NCBI RefSeq assembly: GCF_015910445.1
Contig: NZ_CP048882.1
Span: 744,001-808,000 of the forward strand
Reading direction: 5' to 3'
Length of the DNA stretch: 64,000 nucleotides
Origin: Streptomyces bathyalis
Lineage (GTDB): Bacteria > Actinomycetota > Actinomycetes > Streptomycetales > Streptomycetaceae
The translations under genes were made by a program, and so were the position numbers. Under the pieces are notes generated by a model that did no database searches, had not been told where the DNA came from, and worked only from the letters and a program-made list of their open reading frames with translations. Below, piece by piece: positions 16,082 through 23,766 of this stretch (position 1 is its first letter; each line of letters starts with the position of its first letter).

Positions 16082-18291
16082 ATCCCGGGCCGCACGAGTC
16101 CGAAGGGCTCGAGAAGGACGGACTACGGCGCTTCGCGACGATCTGGAGCCGCGCCGTCTACCCGGTCACGCAGACCTCGATGACGCGTGCCGAACTGGAG
16201 GACTACCTCCACCCGTTGGCCGTGCAGCTGTGCGAAGCGCTCCACGCCCATCCCTTCACGCCCGCCGTGGGCCGTGACGTCGGGGCGGCGCTGGTGGACG
16301 GTCACTGCACCAGCCCGGACGCGCTGCCGCATCTGCTCGGCGTCATCGACTCCTATCTGGTGCTCTACGGGCGCGACCCTGAGAGCACCACTCTCGACGT
16401 CGACGAGGCGCGCGCCCGGTGCTCCCGGCTCCAGCACTCCATCGCCGCGGGCTTCACCCAGGCCCTTCGCGATCGCACCCTCAGCGAGCAGGAGTCCCTC
16501 TCCCGGGCCGCCCTCGCCGCCCAGACCGCCGTCGAGGAAGCGCTGCACGCCAGTGAGACCCGCTTCCGCGCCGTATTCAACGACGCCACCATCGGCATCT
16601 CCATCGCCGACATGGACGGCCGCATCCTGGACGCCAACGGCGCGCTGGCCCGGATGTTCGGCCGCTCCGAGGAGGAGATGCGCCGGCGGAACGTGAACGA
16701 ATGGGTGCACCCGGACGACGCTCCCCATGTGTGGCGCATGCACCGCCAGTTGGTCCGCGGAGAGCGCGACCACTTCCGCGTGGAGAAGCCGTACCACCGT
16801 CCCGACGGCACCGTCCTGTGGACCAACCTCACCGTGTCGCTGCTGCGCGACGCCGACGGCGAACCGCGCTACCAGCTCGCGCTGCTGGAGGACATCACCG
16901 AGCGCCGCCTGCTGCACCTGCGTCTGCGCTACGAGGCGACGCACGACGAGCTGACCGGGCTGCCCAACCGCACCCTGTTCGCCGAGCGCCTCGACCGGCT
17001 GCTCTCGGCGAGCGGCGACGTGAAGCGCTTCGGGCTGTGCTACCTCGACATCGACGGCTTCAAGGCCGTCAACGACAGCCTGGGGCACGCGGTCGGCGAC
17101 CAGTTGCTGATCGCCGTCGCCGAGCGGCTCCAGTCCTGCACGGCCGGCTCGGGCCATCTCGTGGCACGGATAGGCGGCGACGAGTTCGCCGCGCTCGTCA
17201 CCGACCCCTCGGGCTCCGAGGAGGTCGCGGAGCTCGCCAGGCAGGTGCTGGCGGCCCTGGCGACCCCGATCGGCGTCGACGGACGCGAGCTGTCCGTACG
17301 GGCGAGCATCGGCATCGTCGAGGGCCCGAGCGGCGAACTGCGTCCCGAAGAAGTGATGCGAAGCGCGGACATCACGATGTACCGCGCCAAGGACGCCGGT
17401 GGCAACCGCTACGAGCTGGCCGACCCCGACTCGGACGCCCGTGCCATAGACCGGCACAGCCTGACCAACCGTCTGCCGGCGGCGCTGGAGCGTGACGAGT
17501 TCTTCCTGGAGTACCAGCCGCTGATCCGTATGAGCGACGGGCACGTGGACGGCGCCGAGGCACTGGTGCGCTGGAAGCATCCGGTGCACGGTCTTCTCGG
17601 CCCGGACCGCTTCATCCCGCTGGCCGAACACACGGGCCTCATCGTCCCGTTGGGGCGCTGGGTGATGGAGCAGGCCGTTCGGCAGGCGTGCGCCTGGCAC
17701 GAGGAGCGCAACAACGCGGGCAAGAAGAAGGGCCGGGCCAAGGGCAAGGGCAAGGACGCTTCCGAGGGCGACCGCAGGCCGCTGCGGGTCAATGTGAACC
17801 TCTCCCCCAGGCAGCTGCACCACCCCGATCTGGTGCCCGACACGGTGGCGGTGCTGGAGGCCGCGGGCATGGCGCCCTCGTCGCTCTGCCTGGAGGTGAC
17901 GGAGAGCGCGCTGATCGGGGCGGACGAGGACGAGCTCAAGCCGCTGCGCCAACTCGCCGAACTGGGTGTGGAGATCGCGCTCGACGACTTCGGCACGGGC
18001 TACTCCAACCTCGCCAACCTGCGCCGTCTGCCCGCCACTACGCTGAAGCTGGACCGGTCCTTCACCCGGGGTCTGCAGCAGCACCCGGCGGACCCGGCGG
18101 ACGTCACCTTCGTCGAGGGAATCGTGACGCTGGCGCACGCGCTGGGCCTTGCCGTGACCGTGGAGGGCGTGGAGACGGAGCACCAGGCCTCGAAGCTGCG
18201 GGACCTGGGCTGCGACACCGCTCAGGGCTGGTACTACGCCCGTCCCGGGCCGCCCTCCAGCTTCCAGCAGGGCTTCGCGGTCCTTCCCTGA
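16078..18291 (+). CDS. PAS-GGDEF-EAL cyclic-di-GMP turnover protein
   Basis: A 737-aa protein with no membrane segment. Residues ~1-150 are a helical N-terminal domain; a PAS domain starts at 162 (RFRAVFNDATIGISIADMD) with its PAC motif. The GGDEF domain has an intact active-site motif at 366 (RIGGDEF). The EAL domain starts at 494 (EALVRWKHP) and keeps NVNLSPRQL, EVTESAL, DDFGTGYSN at 636, KLDRSF and VEGVET, so both diguanylate cyclase and phosphodiesterase activities look possible. No RxxD I-site precedes GGDEF, so product inhibition there is unlikely. A Lys/Gly-rich insertion at ~545-565 (AGKKKGRAKGKGK) interrupts the EAL domain. It resembles the Streptomyces cdg/rmd proteins that affect development; I cannot say which. 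Confidence 0.93.
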   Translation: MNPGPHESEGLEKDGLRRFATIWSRAVYPVTQTSMTRAELEDYLHPLAVQLCEALHAHPFTPAVGRDVGAALVDGHCTSPDALPHLLGVIDSYLVLYGRDPESTTLDVDEARARCSRLQHSIAAGFTQALRDRTLSEQESLSRAALAAQTAVEEALHASETRFRAVFNDATIGISIADMDGRILDANGALARMFGRSEEEMRRRNVNEWVHPDDAPHVWRMHRQLVRGERDHFRVEKPYHRPDGTVLWTNLTVSLLRDADGEPRYQLALLEDITERRLLHLRLRYEATHDELTGLPNRTLFAERLDRLLSASGDVKRFGLCYLDIDGFKAVNDSLGHAVGDQLLIAVAERLQSCTAGSGHLVARIGGDEFAALVTDPSGSEEVAELARQVLAALATPIGVDGRELSVRASIGIVEGPSGELRPEEVMRSADITMYRAKDAGGNRYELADPDSDARAIDRHSLTNRLPAALERDEFFLEYQPLIRMSDGHVDGAEALVRWKHPVHGLLGPDRFIPLAEHTGLIVPLGRWVMEQAVRQACAWHEERNNAGKKKGRAKGKGKDASEGDRRPLRVNVNLSPRQLHHPDLVPDTVAVLEAAGMAPSSLCLEVTESALIGADEDELKPLRQLAELGVEIALDDFGTGYSNLANLRRLPATTLKLDRSFTRGLQQHPADPADVTFVEGIVTLAHALGLAVTVEGVETEHQASKLRDLGCDTAQGWYYARPGPPSSFQQGFAVLP

Positions 18292-18318
18292 CCCGCGGGG
18301 CGGGCCGGCGGCCGCGGG
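18292..18318. terminator. Weak hairpin between convergent genes
   Basis: CCCGCGG / CCGCGGG, a 7-bp stem with a GC-rich loop directly after the TGA of the GGDEF-EAL gene. Confidence 0.4.
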
Positions 18319-18333
18319 GCGACCGGGTGGCCC

Positions 18334-18690
18334 TCAGCCGTTCAGCCGCTTGGGCGCCGCCTGCCGCCAGGAGTCGAGAAGGATGACGCGGAGCTCCTCC
18401 ACGTCCTCGAGCGCCTCCAGACGGACCCTCACGAGGCTGTAGTTGTCGTCATGTCCCGGCTTGATGAAGAACTTCGCGGGTTCGGCGGCGATCAGTTCGG
18501 CCCGCTCGTCCCTGGGGCACTTCACGCCGATGGTCGTGTCGTCGTCGCCGAGCGAGGCGAACATCTTGCCCGCGACGCGGAACGTCGGCTGGCCCCAGGC
18601 GAGCTTCTCCGTCGTCTCGGGCATGGACAGGGCCACTTCGCGGACGTCCTCGGCAGAGACCGCGCCTGGTCTTTCACTCTCCCGGTTCAC
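18334..18690 (-). CDS. MmcQ/YjbR family protein
   Basis: A 118-aa CyaY-like fold protein. Typical blocks are VREVALSMPETTEKLAWGQPTFRVAGKMFASL (~15-46), IGVKCPRDERAELIAAEPAKFF, and KPGHDDNYSLVRVRLEALEDVEELRVILLDSWRQAAPKRL. MmcQ/YjbR proteins are described as possible DNA-binding proteins, but no activity is established. The GTG at 18690 with GGAGGG upstream is preferred over a frame continuing to 19080, which is antisense-free but overlaps the neighbouring hydrolase. It lies 35 nt after the hydrolase stop on the same strand. Confidence 0.85.
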   Translation of the reverse strand: MNRESERPGAVSAEDVREVALSMPETTEKLAWGQPTFRVAGKMFASLGDDDTTIGVKCPRDERAELIAAEPAKFFIKPGHDDNYSLVRVRLEALEDVEELRVILLDSWRQAAPKRLNG

Positions 18691-18725
18691 TTCTGCCGCT
18701 CCCTCCGGGCCTGCGTGCGCGCGCC

Positions 18726-19667
18726 TCACACGTGCGCATCGATCCATTGCAGCAGGTCGGTGTGGACCTCGTCGCGGTTCGTCTCGTTGAGGATCTCGTG
18801 GCGCGCGTCCGCGTACGCCCGCCAGTCGACCTCGCGCATCCCCAAGTAACGGAAGTCCTCGAGGAGTTCGTAGACGAGCGTCATGCCCTGGTTGCACGGG
18901 TCCTGGTCGCCGACGGCGATGTGCACGGGAAGGTCGCGCGGGATCCGTCCGAGCTGCGCGGGGTCGTTGATCTTGCGGCTGCCGAGCACCCAGTCCAGTG
19001 AGAGCCCGGCGCTGAAGGCGAACCCGCAGCGCTCGTCGCCGGCGTAGACGTCGACCTCTTCCTCGTCGCGGGAGAGCCATTCGAATCCGGTGCGGTGCGT
19101 GTACGGGTCGTTGAACGAGCTGAACAGATCGGGCACGAAGTCCGAGACGGCGTCACGGCCACCCTTGTCGATCTCGCCCTCGAGCTGCCGGATCGCCATC
19201 TCGGCCTCGCAGCCCGGCAGGGAGCGGAACGTACCGGAGAGGATGAGCCCGGCCACGCCCTCCCCGTACTCCTGGACGTAGTCGCGGGCCAGCTGCGAGC
19301 CCATGCTGTGCCCGAAGAAGACGAACGGCGTGCCGTCGGGCAGTTCGGCCCGCACCCGGTCGCCCACGGCCTTGAGGTCGTCGACGGTCGCCCGCCAGCC
19401 GCTCTCACCCACCACGCCGTATCCGCCGGTGTGCTCGGCGGTGGCGCCGTGGCCGCGGTGGTCGGAGGCGACGACGGCGTAGCCGAAGCGGCCGAGGAAG
19501 CGGGCGAACCGGTCGTAGCGCTGGGCGTGTTCGGCCGCCCCGTGGGCGATCTGTACGAGGGCGCGTGGGACCCTGCCCGCGCCTTCGGCGTCATCGGGGT
19601 GCCAGGTGTAGGTGGCGATCGTGGTGCCGTCCGCTGCCGTCGTGTGGTCCTGCCGTACGCCGCCCAC
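18726..19667 (-). CDS. Alpha/beta hydrolase, monoacylglycerol-lipase-like
   Basis: A 313-aa hydrolase. The HG oxyanion segment is QIAHGAAEHAQRYDRFA (~40), followed by DHRGHGATAEH, and the nucleophile elbow is GHSMGS (~118, catalytic Ser). The acid is likely the Asp of VGDQDPCN (~255) and the base the His of ADARHEILNETNRDEV (~290). The His is followed by the E-x-x-N-E motif characteristic of monoglyceride/lysophospholipase members (lysophospholipase L2 / MGLL group). No signal peptide, so cytoplasmic. Start at 19667. Probable role in turnover of monoacyl lipids. Confidence 0.88.
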   Translation of the reverse strand: MGGVRQDHTTAADGTTIATYTWHPDDAEGAGRVPRALVQIAHGAAEHAQRYDRFARFLGRFGYAVVASDHRGHGATAEHTGGYGVVGESGWRATVDDLKAVGDRVRAELPDGTPFVFFGHSMGSQLARDYVQEYGEGVAGLILSGTFRSLPGCEAEMAIRQLEGEIDKGGRDAVSDFVPDLFSSFNDPYTHRTGFEWLSRDEEEVDVYAGDERCGFAFSAGLSLDWVLGSRKINDPAQLGRIPRDLPVHIAVGDQDPCNQGMTLVYELLEDFRYLGMREVDWRAYADARHEILNETNRDEVHTDLLQWIDAHV

Positions 19668-20337
19668 GGTCCCTGCCTCCTCGCTCGCCTGGTTCGCTCG
19701 CAGACGGTAACCGTACTGTCAGGTTCCTCCGGCGTGAAGGTCGCCACCAGGGCATGAGGACGGCTACAGCGTGCATGGACCGCGCTGTCCCACCCATGAC
19801 GTAGCGGCCGTACTCGTCGCACGGTCGGGGCCGCCGCGCATCCGGACGACGGGACTCGCCGGACCGATGCAGCGCGCGTCCGCCGGCTCACGGGGGCGCA
19901 TGCGCCGCGCACGCCCGTGCATCACCGGCCGTGCGGAAGTTCCGATCAGCACCGCACCACCGCCGGACCAGCACAAACCGCTACACACTCTGACGATCAC
20001 TGCCTCATCCTTACGAATCCCGACCGGTCTCGTCCCGTGTCAAGTTGCCGCCAATCGCCGCGAATTGCTGACCGCAGGCCGTAACGGTGCTATGCCATTG
20101 GGTAATGCTCATGGGGCATCCCCGCATGCACCGACCGCCGTCGGCGTCATCTGCCCCTTTGCACCGGCCAGTTGAAGTTGCACCAGGGAGTGTTTCGGCC
20201 AAAAGCTGTGATCGATCTTGTACTGACCGTGAAAGAGTGGGGGATAATGCGGTCGGCCTATGCCAGGGGCGGGTCAGCTACCGATGCACGACTCCGCCCG
20301 AACCAGAAGCGGAGCCACCCGCGGAGAAGGGCTCGTC
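19668..20337. other. 670-bp intergenic region
   Basis: Divergent spacer between the hydrolase and an acyl-CoA dehydrogenase. No gene recognised. Notably less GC-rich near 19980-20260, with a promoter-like pair at 20218-20248 and an imperfect inverted repeat around 20092-20122 (ATGCCATTGG...CATGGGGCAT). Confidence 0.6.
20218..20248 (+). promoter_or_regulatory. Candidate sigma70-type promoter
   Basis: TTGTAC, 19 nt, GATAAT: a reasonable -35/-10 pair with slightly long spacing, about 90 bp before the acyl-CoA dehydrogenase ATG, within the AT-richer part of the intergenic region. Confidence 0.35.
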
Positions 20338-21540
20338 ATGGAACGCTACTTCACGGACCATCGCCACGAGCATTTGCGGACGGCGGTCCGGGAGTTCGCG
20401 AAGAACGAGGTCACACCCCGAATAGCCGAGATGGAAGCCAGCCGCACCGCGTCCGTCGGGCTGTCGCGCCTGATCGCCCGCCAGGGGTGGATCGGGGCCA
20501 CGGTGCCGGCCGGATACGGAGGCATGGGTGTGGGTCACCTCGGCAAGACCGTGGTGATCGAGGAACTGTCCAGGGTGAGCGGCGCGATGGGCGCCATGGT
20601 GCAGGCATCACAGCTCGGTGCCGCCAAGATCATTCACTTCGGCAACGAAGAGCAAAAGAAGATGTGGCTGCCTGCAATTGCCTCCGGCGATTGCCTGCCG
20701 ACGATAGCGGTGACAGAACCCGGATCCGGCGGCCACGTACTCGGAATGACCTCCTCCGCCGTCCGGGACGGCGACGACTACATCCTCAACGGCAACAAGG
20801 TCTACGTCGGCAACTCCCACGTCGGCGACCTCCATGGCGTCGTGGTCCGCACCGGGCCCGGCTCCGGGGGCCTCACCGCCTTCCTCGTGGAGTCCGGCAC
20901 CCCGGGCTTCTCGCTGGGCCGCCAGCGGCCCGCGATGGGGCTGCACGGTTTCAGCTTCGGCGAGCTGATCTTCGACGACTGCCGGGTGCCCGCCGCCAAC
21001 CGGCTCGGCGAGGAGGGTGACGGTCTCGCCGTCGCGTACTCCTCCAGCGTTCTGTACGGGCGCGCGAACCTCACCGCCGTCTCCCTCGGCATCCACCAGG
21101 CGATCCTGGACGAGACCTCCGCGTTCTGCTCCGAGCGGCAGCGCTACGACGCTCCGCTCGGCGAGCTCGGCTCCGTCAAGATGAAGCTCGGGCAGATGCA
21201 GTCACGGCTGATGACGGCTCGTCTGGCCGCGTACCACGCCGTCCATCTCCTCGACCAAGGGCTGCCCTGCGACGCCGAGTTGATGAACGCCAAGCTGGTG
21301 AACGTGGAGTACGCCCTCGACTCCGCGCGCGACGCCATGGAGATCCACGCGGCGTGCGGCCTCTTCACCGACCGGCCCGTCGAGCGGTACCTGCGCGACG
21401 CCCACCACATCTTCGCGCCCGCCGGCACCTCCGACGTCCAGCGGCTGCGCCTGGGAGAGGTCGCCCTCGGAACCGCCAAGGGCTCCTGGTCCGAGCGGCT
21501 GAGCGAACTCGTGCGCTGCGGGCCCGAGCCCGACGGCTGA
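20338..21540 (+). CDS. Acyl-CoA dehydrogenase family protein lacking the usual catalytic Glu
   Basis: A 400-aa ACAD fold: N-terminal helical domain (MERYFTDHRHEHLRTAVREF), middle domain with TIAVTEPGSGGHVLGM (~125) in place of the common GSD, and C-terminal domain with AMEIHAACGLFTDRPVERYLRDAHHIF. In most ACADs the C-terminal base is the Glu of EGTxE; here it is APAGTSDVQRL, so Ala. The alternative Glu of isovaleryl-CoA dehydrogenase (LDLERLV) aligns with VLYGRANL, so it is absent too. It may be an acyl-ACP or oxidase-like variant or need a partner. ATG at 20338 with GGAGAAGG. It converges with the GAF gene. Confidence 0.85.
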   Translation: MERYFTDHRHEHLRTAVREFAKNEVTPRIAEMEASRTASVGLSRLIARQGWIGATVPAGYGGMGVGHLGKTVVIEELSRVSGAMGAMVQASQLGAAKIIHFGNEEQKKMWLPAIASGDCLPTIAVTEPGSGGHVLGMTSSAVRDGDDYILNGNKVYVGNSHVGDLHGVVVRTGPGSGGLTAFLVESGTPGFSLGRQRPAMGLHGFSFGELIFDDCRVPAANRLGEEGDGLAVAYSSSVLYGRANLTAVSLGIHQAILDETSAFCSERQRYDAPLGELGSVKMKLGQMQSRLMTARLAAYHAVHLLDQGLPCDAELMNAKLVNVEYALDSARDAMEIHAACGLFTDRPVERYLRDAHHIFAPAGTSDVQRLRLGEVALGTAKGSWSERLSELVRCGPEPDG

Positions 21541-21565
21541 CCAGGAGCGGGGCCGGCACCGGTGG

Positions 21566-21600
21566 CCGGCGCCCCGGCACGTCCGGGAGGGCGGCGCCGG
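21566..21600. terminator. Hairpin between convergent genes
   Basis: CCGGCGCC / GGCGCCGG, 8-bp stem with a ~19-nt loop, between the acyl-CoA dehydrogenase and GAF gene stops. Confidence 0.45.
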
Positions 21601-21604
21601 GGAG

Positions 21605-22183
21605 TCAGGGCCCCTGGTGCTCCCGCCGGTGGATCTGCTCCACGAGGTCCGCCGCCATCGACTTGATGGTCTCCAGCCCCTGCCGTCCCCACGGCCGCGG
21701 CTCCTGGTCGACCACGCACACCGTGCCGAGGGCCATGCCCGTCCGGTCTATGAGCGGGGCACCGAGGTAGGAGCGGATACCGATCTCGTCGACGACCGGA
21801 TTCCCCGCGAAGCGCGGGTAGTCGCACACGTCCTCCAGCACCAGGGCCTTGCGCCGCACGATGACGTGCGGGCAGTAGCCGTGGTCGCGGGCCATCACGC
21901 GGCCGACAGAGCCTCCGGCGTTCGACGAGGGGTCCAGCTCCACGGCCTGGTCGGAGCCGGGTGCGTACAGACCGGCGAAGTACTGCTGCTCCTCGTCGAT
22001 GAAGTTCACCATGGCGTAGGGGGCGCCGGTGACGCGCGCGAGATGGCGGGCGAAGTCGTCGAACTCGGGGACCGGAGCCTCGCCTAGGCCCAACTCCCGC
22101 AGCCGCACGACCCTGTTCGGCGCCTCGGCGTCCTCGGGGGTCAGCAGCAGGTGGCTGGTCGGGTCAAACGACATCGGTGCCAT
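21605..22183 (-). CDS. GAF-domain protein, fifth gene of the conservon operon
   Basis: A 192-aa single GAF domain (~35-185) with typical strands APYAMVNFIDEEQQYFAGLYAPG, YCPHVIVRRKALVLEDVCDYPRF and IRSYLGAPLIDRTGMALGTVCVVDQEPRPW. No output domain. Soluble. The ATG at 22183 follows GAGGAG and overlaps the 3' end of cvnD by 20 nt, so it is translated with the conservon. The Cys residues (YCPH, DVCDY) could bind a cofactor or sense redox state, but that is speculative. It probably acts as sensor or effector of the CvnA-D complex. Confidence 0.88.
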   Translation of the reverse strand: MAPMSFDPTSHLLLTPEDAEAPNRVVRLRELGLGEAPVPEFDDFARHLARVTGAPYAMVNFIDEEQQYFAGLYAPGSDQAVELDPSSNAGGSVGRVMARDHGYCPHVIVRRKALVLEDVCDYPRFAGNPVVDEIGIRSYLGAPLIDRTGMALGTVCVVDQEPRPWGRQGLETIKSMAADLVEQIHRREHQGP

Positions 22184-22769
22184 GGGAACTCCTCGTGTTG
22201 AGCAGATGCTGGACAAGTGAGACGAGAACCTGCGTGCCGGAAGAGGCCTGCCGGGCGTCGCACAGCACCACCGGTACGTCGGGCTTGAGGTCGATCGCGG
22301 CCCGTACCTCGTCGGGTTCGTAGCGGTAGGAGTTGTCGAACTCGTTGACCGCGACGATGAAGGTGATCCCCCGCCGCTCGAAGAAGTCCACGGCGGCGAA
22401 GCTGTGTTCGAGACGCCGGGTGTCGGCGAGCACCACCGCGCCCAGAGCGCCCTCGGACAGCTCGTTCCACATGAACCAGAAGCGCTCCTGCCCCGGAGTG
22501 CCGAAGAGATAGAGCATGTGCGAGGCGCTGAGCGTGATGCGGCCGAAGTCCATGGCCACGGTGGTGGTCGCCTTGTCCTCGACGCCGTCCAGGCTGTCGG
22601 TGGCCGCGCTGACCTGAGTGAGCAGCTCCTCCGTACTGAGCGGCTCGATCTCGCTCACGGCGCCGACGAACGTCGTCTTGCCGACGCCGAAGCCGCCGGC
22701 CACGAGGATCTTCAGCGCGGTAGGGAACGGATCGGCACGGCTCGCCTCAGAGTCGTCTACGGAGCCCAT
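22164..22769 (-). CDS. cvnD: Conservon GTPase/ATP-GTP-binding protein CvnD
   Basis: A 201-aa Ras-like small G protein of the MglA/CvnD group. P-loop GGFGVGKTT (~28), switch II FGTPGQERFWFMWNEL (~89; DxxGQ becomes GTPGQ), and the guanine-specificity segment VNEFDNSY in place of NKxD. The start at 22769 (MGSVDDSEAS) overlaps cvnC by 23 nt. In conservons CvnD is the G-protein end of a membrane-associated CvnA-B-C-D complex compared to eukaryotic GPCR systems. Confidence 0.93.
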   Translation of the reverse strand: MGSVDDSEASRADPFPTALKILVAGGFGVGKTTFVGAVSEIEPLSTEELLTQVSAATDSLDGVEDKATTTVAMDFGRITLSASHMLYLFGTPGQERFWFMWNELSEGALGAVVLADTRRLEHSFAAVDFFERRGITFIVAVNEFDNSYRYEPDEVRAAIDLKPDVPVVLCDARQASSGTQVLVSLVQHLLNTRSSHGTDVV

Positions 22770-23130
22770 CCAGCACCGCCTCCAGCAGGTCTCGATCGGT
22801 CGGGTCGTTTCCCAGCGGCGCACGGCCCGGGGCACGCGAAGTGATGGCTCCGCAGTCCACGAGGTCGGACAGCAGCACCTTGGTGACCACTGCGGGCTGG
22901 GCTATCTGTGCGGCGATCTCGGCGACGGAGACGGGCCCGCCGCACAGCTTCAGCACATGGCTGTGGTCCGGGCCCAGGTAGTTGTTCGGGCGGTCGCCGG
23001 TGGCCATCACCAGTGTCAGAAGGTCGAATTGGGACGTGGGCTTGGTGCGGCCGTTGCTCACGGTGTACGGGCGGATCAGCCGCCCGGCGTCGTCGTCGAG
23101 CCACGGCCCTTCTAACGGTTCCTGTCTCAT
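22747..23130 (-). CDS. cvnC: Conservon DUF742 protein CvnC
   Basis: A 127-aa DUF742 protein with the expected RLIRPYTVSNGRT opener, FDLLTLVMATG and a winged-helix-like middle (SVAEIAAQIAQPAVVTKVLLSDLVDCGAI). In the family it bridges CvnB and the GTPase. Codon 6 (23115-23113 on the minus strand) is TTA, read only by the bldA tRNA in Streptomyces, placed where it would control initiation-proximal elongation. The stop of cvnB is 9 nt upstream; its own 3' end overlaps cvnD. Confidence 0.93.
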   Translation of the reverse strand: MRQEPLEGPWLDDDAGRLIRPYTVSNGRTKPTSQFDLLTLVMATGDRPNNYLGPDHSHVLKLCGGPVSVAEIAAQIAQPAVVTKVLLSDLVDCGAITSRAPGRAPLGNDPTDRDLLEAVLDGLRRRL

Positions 23131-23139
23131 CCGGCCGCC

Positions 23140-23556
23140 TCAGTGGCCGGCAGGCTGTCGCGCCGGTGTGCCCAGATACGGACGGACGCTCTTCACCAGC
23201 ATCGCCATCTCGTATCCGAGTACGGCGGCGTCCGCGTCGCTTCCGGCGAGCACGGCGAGGCAGGCGCCCTGCCCAGCGGTCGAGACGAAGAGCAGCGAGG
23301 TGTCGAGTTCCACGACCACTTGGCGCACCTCACCGCCGTCGCCGAACCGCACGCCGGCGCTGCGCGCCAGGGAGTACAGGCCGGACGCCAGTGCCGCCAT
23401 GTGGTCGGCGGTGTCGGTCTCCAGACCGTGTGCGGCCTTGACCAGGCCGTCGGAGGACAGCAGCAGCGCGCTGCGCGTGTGGGGAACACGCTGGACGAGT
23501 CCGGTCAGCAGCCAGGAGAGGTCTGCCGTGTGGCCGATGGGGGCTTCGCTCACCAT
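23140..23556 (-). CDS. cvnB: Conservon roadblock/LC7-domain protein CvnB
   Basis: A 138-aa Roadblock/LC7 protein (LSWLLTGLVQRVPHTRSALLLSSDGLVKAAHGL; then ASGLYSLARSAG; RQVVVELDTSLLFVSTAGQGACLAVLAG), the MglB-like partner of the CvnD GTPase. Start at 23556 after an AAGGAGAAG site. A 210-bp gap with no recognisable gene separates it from cvnA, wider than usual for conservons, leaving room for an internal promoter. Confidence 0.93.
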   Translation of the reverse strand: MVSEAPIGHTADLSWLLTGLVQRVPHTRSALLLSSDGLVKAAHGLETDTADHMAALASGLYSLARSAGVRFGDGGEVRQVVVELDTSLLFVSTAGQGACLAVLAGSDADAAVLGYEMAMLVKSVRPYLGTPARQPAGH

Positions 23557-23766
23557 GATCGCGTTCTTCTCCTTCAGGGCGGGAACCGCAGAGCGGGCGG
23601 GACCAGGGCCGCTCCCGGCCCGGTCCTTCGGAATCTCTTGATCGGGCCCGCGGCGTGCGGTACGTAGCGCCGCGGGCTCGGGGACGTGTGATCCGCCGTG
23701 CCGGTGGACAGGTGGGGATGCCCATACCGAAGGCCGGAGGATCGCGGAAGGAGCACCGGCCGGGCC

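Noticed and set aside
16123..18183. A ~690-codon open frame antisense to the GGDEF-EAL gene
   Set aside because: No similarity, no start signal; plus strand carries all GGDEF/EAL motifs.
18726..20340. Secondary-metabolite gene cluster around the lipase and acyl-CoA dehydrogenase
   Set aside because: No PKS, NRPS, carrier protein or tailoring set nearby; genes face apart.
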